Positions 41,367-52,611 of a stretch of DNA of 64,000 nt are shown here, one piece after another. How positions within the stretch are numbered: the first letter of the stretch is position 1; each line of letters opens with the position of its first letter. The notes beneath the pieces were generated by a model, which had not been told where the DNA came from, made no database searches, and worked only from the letters and a program-made list of their open reading frames with translations. A program made the position numbers and the translations under genes. Source of the stretch: JACVRM01 sp963755085 (GTDB lineage Bacteria > Actinomycetota > Thermoleophilia > Gaiellales > Gaiellaceae); contig CAVWIN010000007.1 in NCBI GenBank assembly GCA_963755085.1, forward strand, positions 1 to 64,000, written 5' to 3'.

Positions 41367-42388
41367 AGCGCCACGAGGATCTTCCCCTGCGCCCGCCGCT
41401 CGGCGAGCGGGCGCAGGCCCTCGTCCACCAGCGCCTCCAGCGAGATCCGCGGCCCAGCCGTAACGGTCGCGATGTCAGTGTCGGCGAGCAGCTCCAGCGC
41501 GGCCGGGATGTCCGTGTCACAGACGTGCGCGACCGTCGTGAAGATGTCGACCTCACGGAGAATCGTCCGCGTCAGGTCGAGCTCCCGAGGTGCGCCGTGC
41601 AAGCCGACGAGCAGCGTGCGCCCGCCGCGCCGGGTACCGGCGACGGCCGACGCGGGCGCGAAGGGCGCGCCGCTCGCCTCGATGACGACGTCGAAGCCGT
41701 TGCCATCGCTGAGCTGGAGCAGCAACTCCGCAAGCTCGTGCTCGCTCGCGTCGACCGTCTCGTGCGCGCCGAGCGCAGCCGCCTTCGAGAGCCGCTCCGG
41801 GTCGACGTCGAGCGCCACGACACGACCGTCGCGTGCACGGCGTGCGGCCCCGGCGACGATGAACGAGCCGATGCCGCCTGCTCCGATGATCGCCACGGAT
41901 TCGCCGGGCGCCAGCGCGACGCGCGACAGCGCGTGGAGCGCGACCGCGAGCGGCTGCGCCATGGCGGCCGCGTCGTCGTCGCAGCCGCCTGGCACGAGAC
42001 GGCAGATCGAAGCGGGCGAGATAACGAAATCGGCAAGGCCGCCGTCGACCTGGAGACCGAGCGTCCGATATTCGGCGCAGAGGTTCGTACGCCCGCGCAG
42101 GCACCACGGGCAGCGGCCACACGAGATGCCGGCGCCCGAGACGACCCGGTCGCCTGCGCGGACGTTCGTGACGTCCTCTCCCGCGGCGACGACCCGTCCG
42201 ACAAACTCGTGTCCGAGCACGACGCCCGGCACGCAGAGGATCGGCCCGTGATCCCATTCGGAGGAGTCCGTTCCGCAGATTGCGGCGCGCAGGACCTCGA
42301 GGACGACCTCGCCGCTGCCCGGCGCGTCAGGGTCGGGCACGTTCTCGATTCGGACGTCGTGCGGTCCGTGGAAGACAGCCGCCCTCAA
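41363..42388 (-). CDS. Zinc-dependent medium-chain alcohol/polyol dehydrogenase
   Basis: 341 residues if it starts at TTG 42,388, the best fit to the N-terminal strand (LRAAVFHGPHDVRIENV); the frame is open upstream into the previous gene. Catalytic zinc residues are in AAICGTDSSEW and LGHEFVGRV. Structural zinc Cys are in SCGRCPWCLRGRTNLC. The NAD motif is GAGGIGSF. It probably oxidises a secondary alcohol or sugar-derived polyol. It is the last gene of the minus-strand catabolic operon. Confidence 0.82.
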   Translation of the reverse strand: MRAAVFHGPHDVRIENVPDPDAPGSGEVVLEVLRAAICGTDSSEWDHGPILCVPGVVLGHEFVGRVVAAGEDVTNVRAGDRVVSGAGISCGRCPWCLRGRTNLCAEYRTLGLQVDGGLADFVISPASICRLVPGGCDDDAAAMAQPLAVALHALSRVALAPGESVAIIGAGGIGSFIVAGAARRARDGRVVALDVDPERLSKAAALGAHETVDASEHELAELLLQLSDGNGFDVVIEASGAPFAPASAVAGTRRGGRTLLVGLHGAPRELDLTRTILREVDIFTTVAHVCDTDIPAALELLADTDIATVTAGPRISLEALVDEGLRPLAERRAQGKILVAL

Positions 42389-42392
42389 CGGC

Positions 42393-43367
42393 TCAGCATT
42401 CGATCTGAACCTTGACGTTCCGGCTCGTGTCTCGGGCGGCGTCGAGCGCCGCTGTCCCATCGGCGAGCGGGAACGTCGCCGTCAGCAAGGGCGCTGGGTC
42501 GACGCCGCTCACGGCCATGAAACGGATCGTCCGCGGCCACATGCCGGCGGAGCCGATGATCCCGCGGACGTGAAGGGCCTTGGATTGGACGAGACCGATC
42601 TCGACCGGAGCAGTGCCGCCGACGTCGATACCGACGAAGACGACCCGCGCGCCGAGCGCCGCGAGCGGGAACGCGGCCGCCATGGCGCCCGGGACGCCGG
42701 CCGCCTCGATCACGACGTCGAAGCCTCGGCCGTGCGTCGCGTCTGCAGCCTGCTCGGACAGGTCGCCTGCTGACGGGTCGATCGCCTGCCTCGCTCCGAT
42801 CTCGAGGCCGAGCGCGCGGCGATGCGGCTGCGGCTCGATCAGCGTGACGTCTCCGCCCATGGTGGCGGCCGCGAGCGTGCACAGAAGGCCGATCGGCCCG
42901 CCGCCGATCACGGCGACAGAGTCACTCGCATCGATGCCCCCCGCAGCGACCGTCGCGTTGTACGCGACCGAGAACGGCTCGACGAACGCTCCCTGGCTGA
43001 ACGAAAGCTCGTCCGGGATGCGATGGAGCCACGACGCCTTGGCGACAAAGTACTCCGCGTTGGCTCCGCTGATGGAGAAGCCAAAATGGTCGTCGCCGTT
43101 GTTCACGACACATTCGCCGACCACGCGGTCGCCCGGTTTCAGCGTCGTGACGACGCCTCCGACTTCCGACACCTCGCCGGACCACTCGTGCCCGGGGATG
43201 ATCGGGTACGCGACCGGGATGATATAGCGCCCCTCGTACAGCTCGAAGTCCGAGTGACAGATCCCGACGTTGCGTGAGCGCACGAGCACCTCGTCGGAGC
43301 CGATCGCGGGGACGTCCAGCTCGAGCACCGAGGCTCGGCGCGGTTCTTCGAACACCAATGCCTTCAT
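42393..43367 (-). CDS. Medium-chain dehydrogenase lacking the structural zinc site
   Basis: 324 residues, ATG 43,367. The catalytic zinc set is present (NVGICHSDFELYEG, IPGHEWSGEV), with the NAD motif GGGPIGLL. In place of the four-Cys structural zinc loop it has ECVVNNGDDHFGFSISGANA. This subtype resembles sorbitol-type dehydrogenases that have lost the second zinc. The substrate is likely an alcohol produced in the same pathway. It is 12 bp from the next dehydrogenase gene, in the same operon. Confidence 0.82.
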   Translation of the reverse strand: MKALVFEEPRRASVLELDVPAIGSDEVLVRSRNVGICHSDFELYEGRYIIPVAYPIIPGHEWSGEVSEVGGVVTTLKPGDRVVGECVVNNGDDHFGFSISGANAEYFVAKASWLHRIPDELSFSQGAFVEPFSVAYNATVAAGGIDASDSVAVIGGGPIGLLCTLAAATMGGDVTLIEPQPHRRALGLEIGARQAIDPSAGDLSEQAADATHGRGFDVVIEAAGVPGAMAAAFPLAALGARVVFVGIDVGGTAPVEIGLVQSKALHVRGIIGSAGMWPRTIRFMAVSGVDPAPLLTATFPLADGTAALDAARDTSRNVKVQIEC

Positions 43368-43379
43368 CGTCGTGGCCTC

Positions 43380-44435
43380 CTACTGGTCGACGAGGATCTT
43401 GATCTCGTCCGCGGCGCCGGACGCGAGTCGAGCGAAGGCGTCCGGGGCGGCCTCGAGGGAGACGCTGCTCGTGACCACTCGCTCGACGGGGAGCGAGCCG
43501 GCACCGATCTGCGCCGCGATGCGGTCGAAGTCGTAGACCCAGTAGCACCACGTCCCGACGATGGTCAGGTCGTTCAGTGACCAGAGCATCGGCTCGACCG
43601 ACGCCTCGCCGACGAACAGGCCGGTCTGTGCGAGCGTGCCCCGGCGGCGGAGCGACTGCACCGCGGAGTTGAAGCCGTTTGGATGCCCCGAGCATTCGAT
43701 CGCGACGTCGACACCCAGACCGCCGGTCTCTTCGCGGAGGAACGCGGGCAGGTCGATCGCGGTGGGATCGACGACCGAAGCGACGTCGAGCGCCTCGGCG
43801 CGCGCGCGCCGCGCCGGGCTCGGCTCGGAGATGTAGACCGCGGAGGCACCCGCCGACCGCGCGCACAGCGCGGCGAGTGCGCCGATCGGCCCGGCGCCGG
43901 TGACGAGCACGCTGTCGCCGGGGGCGACGCCGCCGCGCTCCACACCGTACGCGGCAACGGCCGTCGGCTCGATGAGCGCTCCCTGCCGGTAATCGACCGA
44001 ATCCGGGAGCCGGACGACCTGGTACTCGGCCACCGTCGCGAGCTCCGCCATGCCGCCCCAGGCGTGGGACAGCCCCACGCAGCCCATGATCGCGCAAAGT
44101 TGCTGGAGGCCGCGGCGGCAGTAGGCGCACTCGCCGCAGTACGCGAGCGGCATGATCGCGACGCGGTCGCCCTCCTTCACCCTGGTCACGCCGGTGCCGA
44201 CCGCGACAACCTCACCCGCGAACTCGTGCCCGAGGATCTGAGGGTTCTGCGCGCCCGTCAGCGGATGCGGCTCGACCGGCGTGACGATCGGCCCCGCGAC
44301 GAACTCGTGAAGATCCGTCCCGCAGATGCCGCAGGTCGCGACCCGGACGACGACGTCGCCCGCATCCGGCCCCTCGGGCTCGGCGACGTCCTCGATCCGC
44401 AGGTCTCGGGCGGCATGGAAACGGAGTGCTCTCAC
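43380..44435 (-). CDS. Butanediol/threonine-dehydrogenase-like medium-chain dehydrogenase
   Basis: 351 residues from GTG 44,435, which overlaps the stop of the reductase gene (GTGA). Catalytic zinc: TCGICGTDLHEFV and LGHEFAGEVVAVG. Structural zinc: YCGECAYCRRGLQQLC. NAD motif: GAGPIGALAAL. The long loop after the first zinc site (VTPVEPHPLTGAQNPQ) is typical of 2,3-butanediol dehydrogenases. Third of three consecutive dehydrogenases on this strand. Confidence 0.84.
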   Translation of the reverse strand: MRALRFHAARDLRIEDVAEPEGPDAGDVVVRVATCGICGTDLHEFVAGPIVTPVEPHPLTGAQNPQILGHEFAGEVVAVGTGVTRVKEGDRVAIMPLAYCGECAYCRRGLQQLCAIMGCVGLSHAWGGMAELATVAEYQVVRLPDSVDYRQGALIEPTAVAAYGVERGGVAPGDSVLVTGAGPIGALAALCARSAGASAVYISEPSPARRARAEALDVASVVDPTAIDLPAFLREETGGLGVDVAIECSGHPNGFNSAVQSLRRRGTLAQTGLFVGEASVEPMLWSLNDLTIVGTWCYWVYDFDRIAAQIGAGSLPVERVVTSSVSLEAAPDAFARLASGAADEIKILVDQ

Positions 44436-45514
44436 GGGACCACTCGCTCCGCCCGAAGACGGTCGAAGAGACGGAGGAACGAGGATTCCGTGTCGCGCAC
44501 GGACATGAACCCGAGCTGCCGGCTGCGCGACATGTCGGTGAACGTCTCGATCGTCCGACCAAGGTCGGCATCGGTATGCCACCACGAGGCGAGCGCGTTG
44601 ACATCCAGCTCGCGGAGACCATGGCGCCGGACGATCTCGGGCCAGATCTCAGCAGCTTCCCCCATTTGCTTTTCGAGCGGTGCTGGCTCGCCGTTATAAG
44701 GGGCAGCCTCGACGCCGAGCGCAGCGGCGAGCCGCGGCCAGAGCCGTCGCCAGCGGAAGACGTCCCCGTTGACGATGTTGAGCGCCTGGTTCGCTGCGCC
44801 CGGTGTGGTTGCAGCCCAGACGAGGTGCTCGGCGAGCAGCTCGGCGTCGGTCACATCCGTGACTGCCTCCCACTGCTCCTGCGAGCCCGGGTACTGGAAC
44901 GGACGACTGGTCTCCCGGCAGATCGCGCCGTACACCGCGAGCGTGACGCCCATGTTCATCGCGTTCCCGAGCGCCCAGCCGATCAGCGTGTGCGGCCGGT
45001 GGACACTCCAGGTGAAGCCATCGCGCGCGGCCGCATCGAACAGGATGTCCTCCTGCACGTAGTAGAAGTTCTCGTAGGGAAGACGCGCCTGCCCCTCGGA
45101 GAACGGTGTGTCCGGCTGCACCTTGGCGTAGGCCTCGAAGGGCCCGAGATAGTGCTTGAGACCTGTCACGAGCGCGACGTGCTGGACGGAGCCCTCGGCC
45201 CCCGTCGCGTCCAGGAGGTGCTGGAGCATCCGACCGTTGACGTCACAGTTCTCCGCCTCGGTCGAACGGCGTGACCACGTCGTGTAGAAGACGTGTGTCG
45301 GGGCGGTGCCTTGGATCGCGTCCGCCACGGCGTCGCGATCCTCGAGGTCGGCGACGAGCGGACGAACGCGCTCGTCGAGCCCGTCGGGCCTGCGACAGAG
45401 CCCGTTGACCTGCCAGCCTTCGGCAAGCAGGCGTCGCGTGACGTTTCCGCCGCTGATCCCGGTGGCGCCGACGACGAGTGCCTGCCGCCGGGGTGTGCCG
45501 TTCCCGCTGCTCAT
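44432..45514 (-). CDS. PRISE-type SDR reductase
   Basis: 360 residues, ATG 45,514. The extended SDR has the NADP motif VVGATGISGGNVTRRLL at the N-terminus, the basic residues LCRRPDG, and the diagnostic NFYYVQEDILFD and SVHRPHTLIGW of the progesterone 5-beta-reductase/iridoid synthase family (Tyr within NFYY). These enzymes reduce activated C=C bonds of enones. The start overlaps the stop of the regulator gene. It suggests that the pathway handles a cyclic or unsaturated carbonyl compound (inference). Confidence 0.84.
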   Translation of the reverse strand: MSSGNGTPRRQALVVGATGISGGNVTRRLLAEGWQVNGLCRRPDGLDERVRPLVADLEDRDAVADAIQGTAPTHVFYTTWSRRSTEAENCDVNGRMLQHLLDATGAEGSVQHVALVTGLKHYLGPFEAYAKVQPDTPFSEGQARLPYENFYYVQEDILFDAAARDGFTWSVHRPHTLIGWALGNAMNMGVTLAVYGAICRETSRPFQYPGSQEQWEAVTDVTDAELLAEHLVWAATTPGAANQALNIVNGDVFRWRRLWPRLAAALGVEAAPYNGEPAPLEKQMGEAAEIWPEIVRRHGLRELDVNALASWWHTDADLGRTIETFTDMSRSRQLGFMSVRDTESSFLRLFDRLRAERVVP

Positions 45515-46260
45515 TTCTTACGCTTGCGGCGGAGCGTGGCGACGTTCTCGTCGTCCTGCCGAGCCGCCGTGCCGCCGGCTCGCCTCTCGTCAGGAACATC
45601 GATGGTCTCGGCCGGTCCGTCCGCGCCGCGCCGTCCACGGACGACCCAGACCGCATGCACGGTGACGTTGCCGTCGTTGCGCAAGCGGTGAGGCGTCGAC
45701 GAGGGAAACGTGATCGAGTCTCCGGCGTTGAGCACGAACTCCTCGAACCCGACGACAACTTTGAGAGTGCCACTCAGTACGACTCCGAACTCATGGCCGT
45801 TGTGGCGCACGAAGGAGTCGTCTGGACTGGAGGCGCCGCCTGCCTCGTATGTCGCTTCGAGGAACTCCACATCCTCATCCGCCCAGAACATGAGCCGTTC
45901 CCACCGCACGCCGGATTGGAGTGCGATCGCCGGCCGGTCGGCCGCGCGCTGCACGGCGAGTGCCGGCTCGGGAGCCTTCCGCGGCGCGCCGGGCGGAGCT
46001 GCGCGGCCTTCGCTGGCCCCCGCGTCGTCGAAGAGGATCTTGTCGACGGGAACCCGGTACTCCGACGCGAGGGCGTAGAGCGTGCGAACTGACGGCCGGA
46101 TCTTCCCTGTCTCGATCTGCGAGATCGAGCTTGGCGAAAGGTCGAGTCGCCTGGCGAGCTCCCGGAGCCCGATGCCCTGTTCCAGCCTGATCGACCGCAG
46201 CCTCGGTCCGAGCGCTGACGGCGAGTCGGAAATAAGCGTGGGGTCGGGCTTCGGCTTCAT
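45511..46260 (-). CDS. XRE-family regulator with a C-terminal cupin
   Basis: 249 residues. An HTH of the Cro/C1 type at 18-75 (RLEQGIGLRELARRLDLSPS then SISQIETGKIRPSVRTLYAL) and a cupin at 160-225 (FVRHNGHEFGVVLSGTLKVV, GDSITFPSSTPHRLRNDG). Such proteins bind operators and sense a small ligand in the cupin. It lies inside the operon between transporter and enzyme genes, and probably controls it. The C-terminus is Arg/Lys-rich. Confidence 0.85.
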   Translation of the reverse strand: MKPKPDPTLISDSPSALGPRLRSIRLEQGIGLRELARRLDLSPSSISQIETGKIRPSVRTLYALASEYRVPVDKILFDDAGASEGRAAPPGAPRKAPEPALAVQRAADRPAIALQSGVRWERLMFWADEDVEFLEATYEAGGASSPDDSFVRHNGHEFGVVLSGTLKVVVGFEEFVLNAGDSITFPSSTPHRLRNDGNVTVHAVWVVRGRRGADGPAETIDVPDERRAGGTAARQDDENVATLRRKRKK

Positions 46261-46279
46261 TCGTTCGGTCGACGGACGC

Positions 46280-48835
<2,556 letters not shown>

Positions 48836-48837
48836 GA

Positions 48838-48880
48838 CGGTCGGGGCGCGGCGGGCAAGAAGCCCCCCGCGCCCCGACCG
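48838..48880 (-). terminator. Intercistronic hairpin between binding protein and transporter genes
   Basis: A perfect 14-bp GC stem (48,838-48,851 with 48,867-48,880) and a 15-nt loop fill the 55-bp gap after the binding-protein stop at 48,891 and before the fusion start at 48,835. In this position a partial terminator or mRNA-stabilising hairpin would give more binding protein than transporter. Confidence 0.7.
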
Positions 48881-48890
48881 GCCGGTGCTT

Positions 48891-49973
48891 CTACTTCTTC
48901 ACCAGCTTCGCCTGCGTCGCGGCGGAGAGCTCCGCGGAGAGGTAGATGTCGCCGGGGAGGTTCGCCTTGCACTCCACCGGATGCGGCTTGCCGGTGGTCG
49001 AATCCTCGAAGACGAGGGACGGGAAGTGCGTGCTTGCCGGCTTCTTTCCGCCGGTGGCGAGCGCAACCGCCCAGTCGATCGCGAGACGCGCGTGGTCGTT
49101 CTGCGTCGAGACCGTGTACAGCTTGAAGGTCGGGTTCTTTGCATGGTTCTTCTGCCAGAAGCAGCCGAGCACATTGCCGTCGGATGTGGCCAATGCCGGG
49201 ATCTTGCGGCCGCTCTTGTTGAATTCCGGCAGCGCCCCGACGAGCGACGGACCGAAGTCGGACACGATCACGTCGATCTTGGAGTACTTGGCGATGTCGG
49301 CCGAGAGGACCTTCTGCGTGAGCGCTGGATCCCAGTTCGTGACTTCGAATGGCTGTGCACCGATGAACTTGTACTTGTGCGTCGGGTCGAGAATCTGGTG
49401 TAGACCCTTGTTCTCGTCGACGCCCTGGCTGTTGCCCTTCGGGCCGCTCAGCATCAGGACGTTTCCGCCCTGCGGCAGCACCCGCTTGATCCACCGGCCC
49501 CAGTTCTGGCCGGCCTGCGCGAACGGCGTGTCGACGAACACGTTGTAGTCCACACCCGCCTTACCGCCTGGCGTGACGCGGTACGGCACCGTCACGACTC
49601 CCGCCTTGTAGGAGCTCCGAAGCGCCGGCAGGATGGCCTTCCCAGCATCCGGGAACACGACGAGCGCATTGATGCCCTTCGCGACCATGCCCTGGATGTC
49701 GGAAATCGCCTTCTGTGTGTTGCCCTGCCCGTCGGCGTACGTCAGCGACGTGACGCTCGGGCACTTCTTCGCCTCGTCCCTCGCCGACGCCGTCGTGACG
49801 AGCCGCCAGCTGTTGCCCCCGAACCCGTCTGTGAGGCCAAGGGTGATCTTCTTCGGACCGCACCATGACGGGACGGCCGCCGTCCTTGCGGACGACGACG
49901 CCGCGACGGTGAGGGCGACGACGCCGGTGATGAGCGCCAGGATGAGCACTGTGCTCCGTCTCCTGTGGGTCAT
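48891..49973 (-). CDS. Periplasmic sugar-binding protein of the ABC importer
   Basis: 360 residues. A Sec-type signal (VLILALITGVVALTVAASSS) precedes a type I periplasmic-binding fold of the RbsB family: ITLGLTDGFGGNSWRLVTTA, then AISDIQGMVAKGINALVVFP and LMLSGPKGNSQGVDENKG. No lipobox is seen, so the protein may be free or held by its signal anchor. It starts at ATG 49,973 after a GGAAGGAC site. It captures the substrate for the permeases encoded on both sides. Confidence 0.88.
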   Translation of the reverse strand: MTHRRRSTVLILALITGVVALTVAASSSARTAAVPSWCGPKKITLGLTDGFGGNSWRLVTTASARDEAKKCPSVTSLTYADGQGNTQKAISDIQGMVAKGINALVVFPDAGKAILPALRSSYKAGVVTVPYRVTPGGKAGVDYNVFVDTPFAQAGQNWGRWIKRVLPQGGNVLMLSGPKGNSQGVDENKGLHQILDPTHKYKFIGAQPFEVTNWDPALTQKVLSADIAKYSKIDVIVSDFGPSLVGALPEFNKSGRKIPALATSDGNVLGCFWQKNHAKNPTFKLYTVSTQNDHARLAIDWAVALATGGKKPASTHFPSLVFEDSTTGKPHPVECKANLPGDIYLSAELSAATQAKLVKK

Positions 49974-50027
49974 CGTTCGTGTCCTTCCTTTCGTGTTGGG
50001 GGGTCCGGGCCTGGACTGACGTATTGC

Positions 50028-51101
50028 CTAGGTGGGAGCGAGAGTGGCCGGGCGACGCCCGAGCGTTCGCCTCGCGAGTCCACCCCAGTCGATCGTGTAG
50101 AGCGCAACGCCGACCGCGAGGGCACCGGCCTGGACAAGCTGACGTGTCGCGTACCCGACGCCGAGGGACAGCACGAACGCGTCGAGCTGGGACAGGAAGA
50201 GCGCTGCGATCGCCGTCGCCACGAGGTTCCCTCGGCCGCCCAGGAGCGACGTGCCGCCCAAGACGACCGCGGCGACCGTCGGCAGGAGGTAGTTGTTGCC
50301 TTCGTATGCCGTCGGCTGATTGACGATGCCGGCATGGAGGACGGCGGCGGCGCAGTAGAGCACCTGGGCCCAGACGTACGCGCTGACCCGGTGCCGGCTG
50401 ACGCGGATTCCGGCGATGAAGGCGGTGACCGGGTTTGCCCCCACACCTTCGAAGCGCCGTCCCGGCGGTGTGAGCTTGACCACGGCGGTCGCGAGAGCTG
50501 TGACCGCCGCCGCGACGTAGACAGGGCGCGGAATCCCGAGCCACAAACCGCCCCCGAACGAAGCGAGGCGCGCAGTCGTCGTGGTCGGTATGCCCGCCGT
50601 GTACCACAGCACCGCCCCGAAGAGCAACGCGTTCGTTCCCAGCGTCGCGACGATCGGATTGAGTCGCATACGTCCGATGAGGAAGCCGTTCAGCAGCCCC
50701 ACGCCGATCGCCACGACGAACGCGATCGCTATGGCACTCAGGAGCTTCGAGTTCACACCGGCGGGGTACTTCGTGAGGATGACGACGTACAGCGAGAGTC
50801 CCCCCGCTACCGAGAGGTCGATGCCGCCCTGCATCACCACAAGGGTCTGGCCAAGCGAGGCAACCGCGAGTGCCGACGCGAACGGCAGCGTCGTCAGCAG
50901 CGATCCTCTGCTGAGGCTCGACGGCGCAAAGAGCTCGCACGCGAGGAGCAGGAGACCCGTGGCTACGAGCACGGTCACAAGGCCCCGGGAGAGCAGCCGG
51001 ATCGACCCGCGCGGGACGGCGTCCTCGGACACCGTCCGGGTGGCTTTCCCTGTGTCGTTCGCCACGCGGCGCGATCCTAAACACGAACTCAGGCCGTTCA
51101 C
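50028..51101 (-). CDS. RbsC-type ABC transporter permease
   Basis: 357 residues with about ten helices. Family motif LVVMQGGIDLSVAGGLSLYV and the coupling segment GRRFEGVGANPVTAFIAGIR. It is the first gene of the long minus-strand run (permease, binding protein, fusion, regulator, reductase, three dehydrogenases). The start at 51,101 or the downstream GTG near 51,063 is uncertain, because the first 13 residues are not hydrophobic. Confidence 0.87.
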   Translation of the reverse strand: MNGLSSCLGSRRVANDTGKATRTVSEDAVPRGSIRLLSRGLVTVLVATGLLLLACELFAPSSLSRGSLLTTLPFASALAVASLGQTLVVMQGGIDLSVAGGLSLYVVILTKYPAGVNSKLLSAIAIAFVVAIGVGLLNGFLIGRMRLNPIVATLGTNALLFGAVLWYTAGIPTTTTARLASFGGGLWLGIPRPVYVAAAVTALATAVVKLTPPGRRFEGVGANPVTAFIAGIRVSRHRVSAYVWAQVLYCAAAVLHAGIVNQPTAYEGNNYLLPTVAAVVLGGTSLLGGRGNLVATAIAALFLSQLDAFVLSLGVGYATRQLVQAGALAVGVALYTIDWGGLARRTLGRRPATLAPT

Positions 51102-51285
51102 AAGTAGCGATCAGTGTTAAGCGTCTATGAGCAGCCAGGCAGCCCTGGCCCTGGACGCCGCGTCTCCACGTCGCTTAGGATCGCCCGATGGCAACCTCGG
51201 CGGCCACAGCATTCGTGTTCGTCTGCAATGAACAAGAAGGCTCTCGAGTGGCGCAGGGGAGCCTTGAGGATGTAGGACGTACCCG

Positions 51286-52611
51286 ATGAGCATCGCGTCG
51301 CGCGGGGCGACCATGGCTGTCGATTGGGAGCAGCGGATCGATTTCGCCAGGCTGCGCGCGCATCGGCTGGAGCGTGCGCAGGCGTCGTTGCGCAACTCGG
51401 ATCTCGGCTGTCTGCTGCTGTTTGACCCGAACAACCTCCGTTACGTGACCAGCACGGCGATCGGTACCTGGGAGCGCGACAAGAACATCCGCTTCGCGTT
51501 GGTGTTGCGCGATGAGCCGCCGATCCTGTGGGATTTCGGCTCGGCGGCGCGGCATCATCAGCTGTATTGCCCGTGGCTGCCCGAGTCGAGCTGGCGTGCC
51601 TGGGTGCCGCCGATGCGCGGCGCGATGCCGGATCAGACCGGCATCCCTGATCGGCTTGCCGGGATGATCTGGGAGGAGCTGCACGAGCGCGGCCTGGATG
51701 GCGAGCCCGTCGGCATGGATGTGCCGGACATGACCACGCTGCTGGCGCTGCAGCGTAAGGGCCTTGAGATCACCGACTCGCAGCCGGTGATGCTCGAGGC
51801 GCGCAAGCTCAAAAGCGACGAGGAGTTGGCGCTGCTCGACCATGCGGCCGGGATCGTCGATGCGACCTACGAGGAGATCTACCGGCTGCTGCGCCCGGGG
51901 GTGCGCGAGAACGAGGTCGTCGCGGCGGCGATGCAGGTGCTCTTCGACCTCGGCTCCGAGCACGTCGAGGCGATCAACGCGATCTCGGGCGACCGCTGCA
52001 ACCCGCACCCGCACACGTTCGCCGACCGGCTCCTGCGCCCCGGCGACACGGCCTTCTTCGACATCATCCACTCGTTCATGGGCTACCGGACGTGCTACTA
52101 CCGCACGTTCAGCGTCGGCTACGCGACACCGGCGCAGCTGGACGCCTACAGGCAGTGCCGCGAGTGGCTCGACAACGCGATCGACCGGGTGCGCCCCGGC
52201 GTCACGACTGACAAGATCGCCGAGGTGTGGCCGACGGCGCAGGAGATCGGGATGCGCGACGAGCACGCCGCGTTCGGGCTGCAGTTCGGGCACGGGCTCG
52301 GCGTCGGCCTCTACGAGGCGCCGATGATCTCGCGCCTGCACTCGTTCGACGACCCGGTCGAGCTCGAGGTCGGGATGGTCTTCGCGCTCGAGACGTACTG
52401 CGCCGCCTCCGACGGGCGCAACGCGGCCCGCATCGAGGAGGAGGTCATCGTCACGCCGACCGGCCCACAGGTGATCACACGCTTCCCCGCCGACGAGCTA
52501 CTCGTCGCCGGCCGCCAATACGTGCGCGGCGCCGACTTCGACGCACCACACACCGCCCTGCAGCCCGGCGGCAACGGGCGGCCCGCCGCCGACACGCCCG
52601 CGCGAGTATGA
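51286..52611 (+). CDS. M24 'pita-bread' family protein (creatinase/prolidase-like)
   Basis: 441 residues; starts at ATG 51,286 or, 9 codons later, at ATG 51,313. Creatinase-N domain (LLLFDPNNLRYVTSTAIGTW), then a pita-bread domain with GDTAFFDIIHSFMGYRTCYY, FGHGLGVGLYEAP, VGMVFALETYC and ARIEEEVIVT. In peptidases the second metal Asp sits in G-Y-x-x-D-x-x-R-T-F; here the Asp position is Cys. So a metal-dependent prolidase is doubtful, and a creatinase- or DddP-like C-N or C-S lyase role is possible. It is divergent from the ABC operon and coupled to an SDR gene. Confidence 0.8.
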   Translation: MSIASRGATMAVDWEQRIDFARLRAHRLERAQASLRNSDLGCLLLFDPNNLRYVTSTAIGTWERDKNIRFALVLRDEPPILWDFGSAARHHQLYCPWLPESSWRAWVPPMRGAMPDQTGIPDRLAGMIWEELHERGLDGEPVGMDVPDMTTLLALQRKGLEITDSQPVMLEARKLKSDEELALLDHAAGIVDATYEEIYRLLRPGVRENEVVAAAMQVLFDLGSEHVEAINAISGDRCNPHPHTFADRLLRPGDTAFFDIIHSFMGYRTCYYRTFSVGYATPAQLDAYRQCREWLDNAIDRVRPGVTTDKIAEVWPTAQEIGMRDEHAAFGLQFGHGLGVGLYEAPMISRLHSFDDPVELEVGMVFALETYCAASDGRNAARIEEEVIVTPTGPQVITRFPADELLVAGRQYVRGADFDAPHTALQPGGNGRPAADTPARV

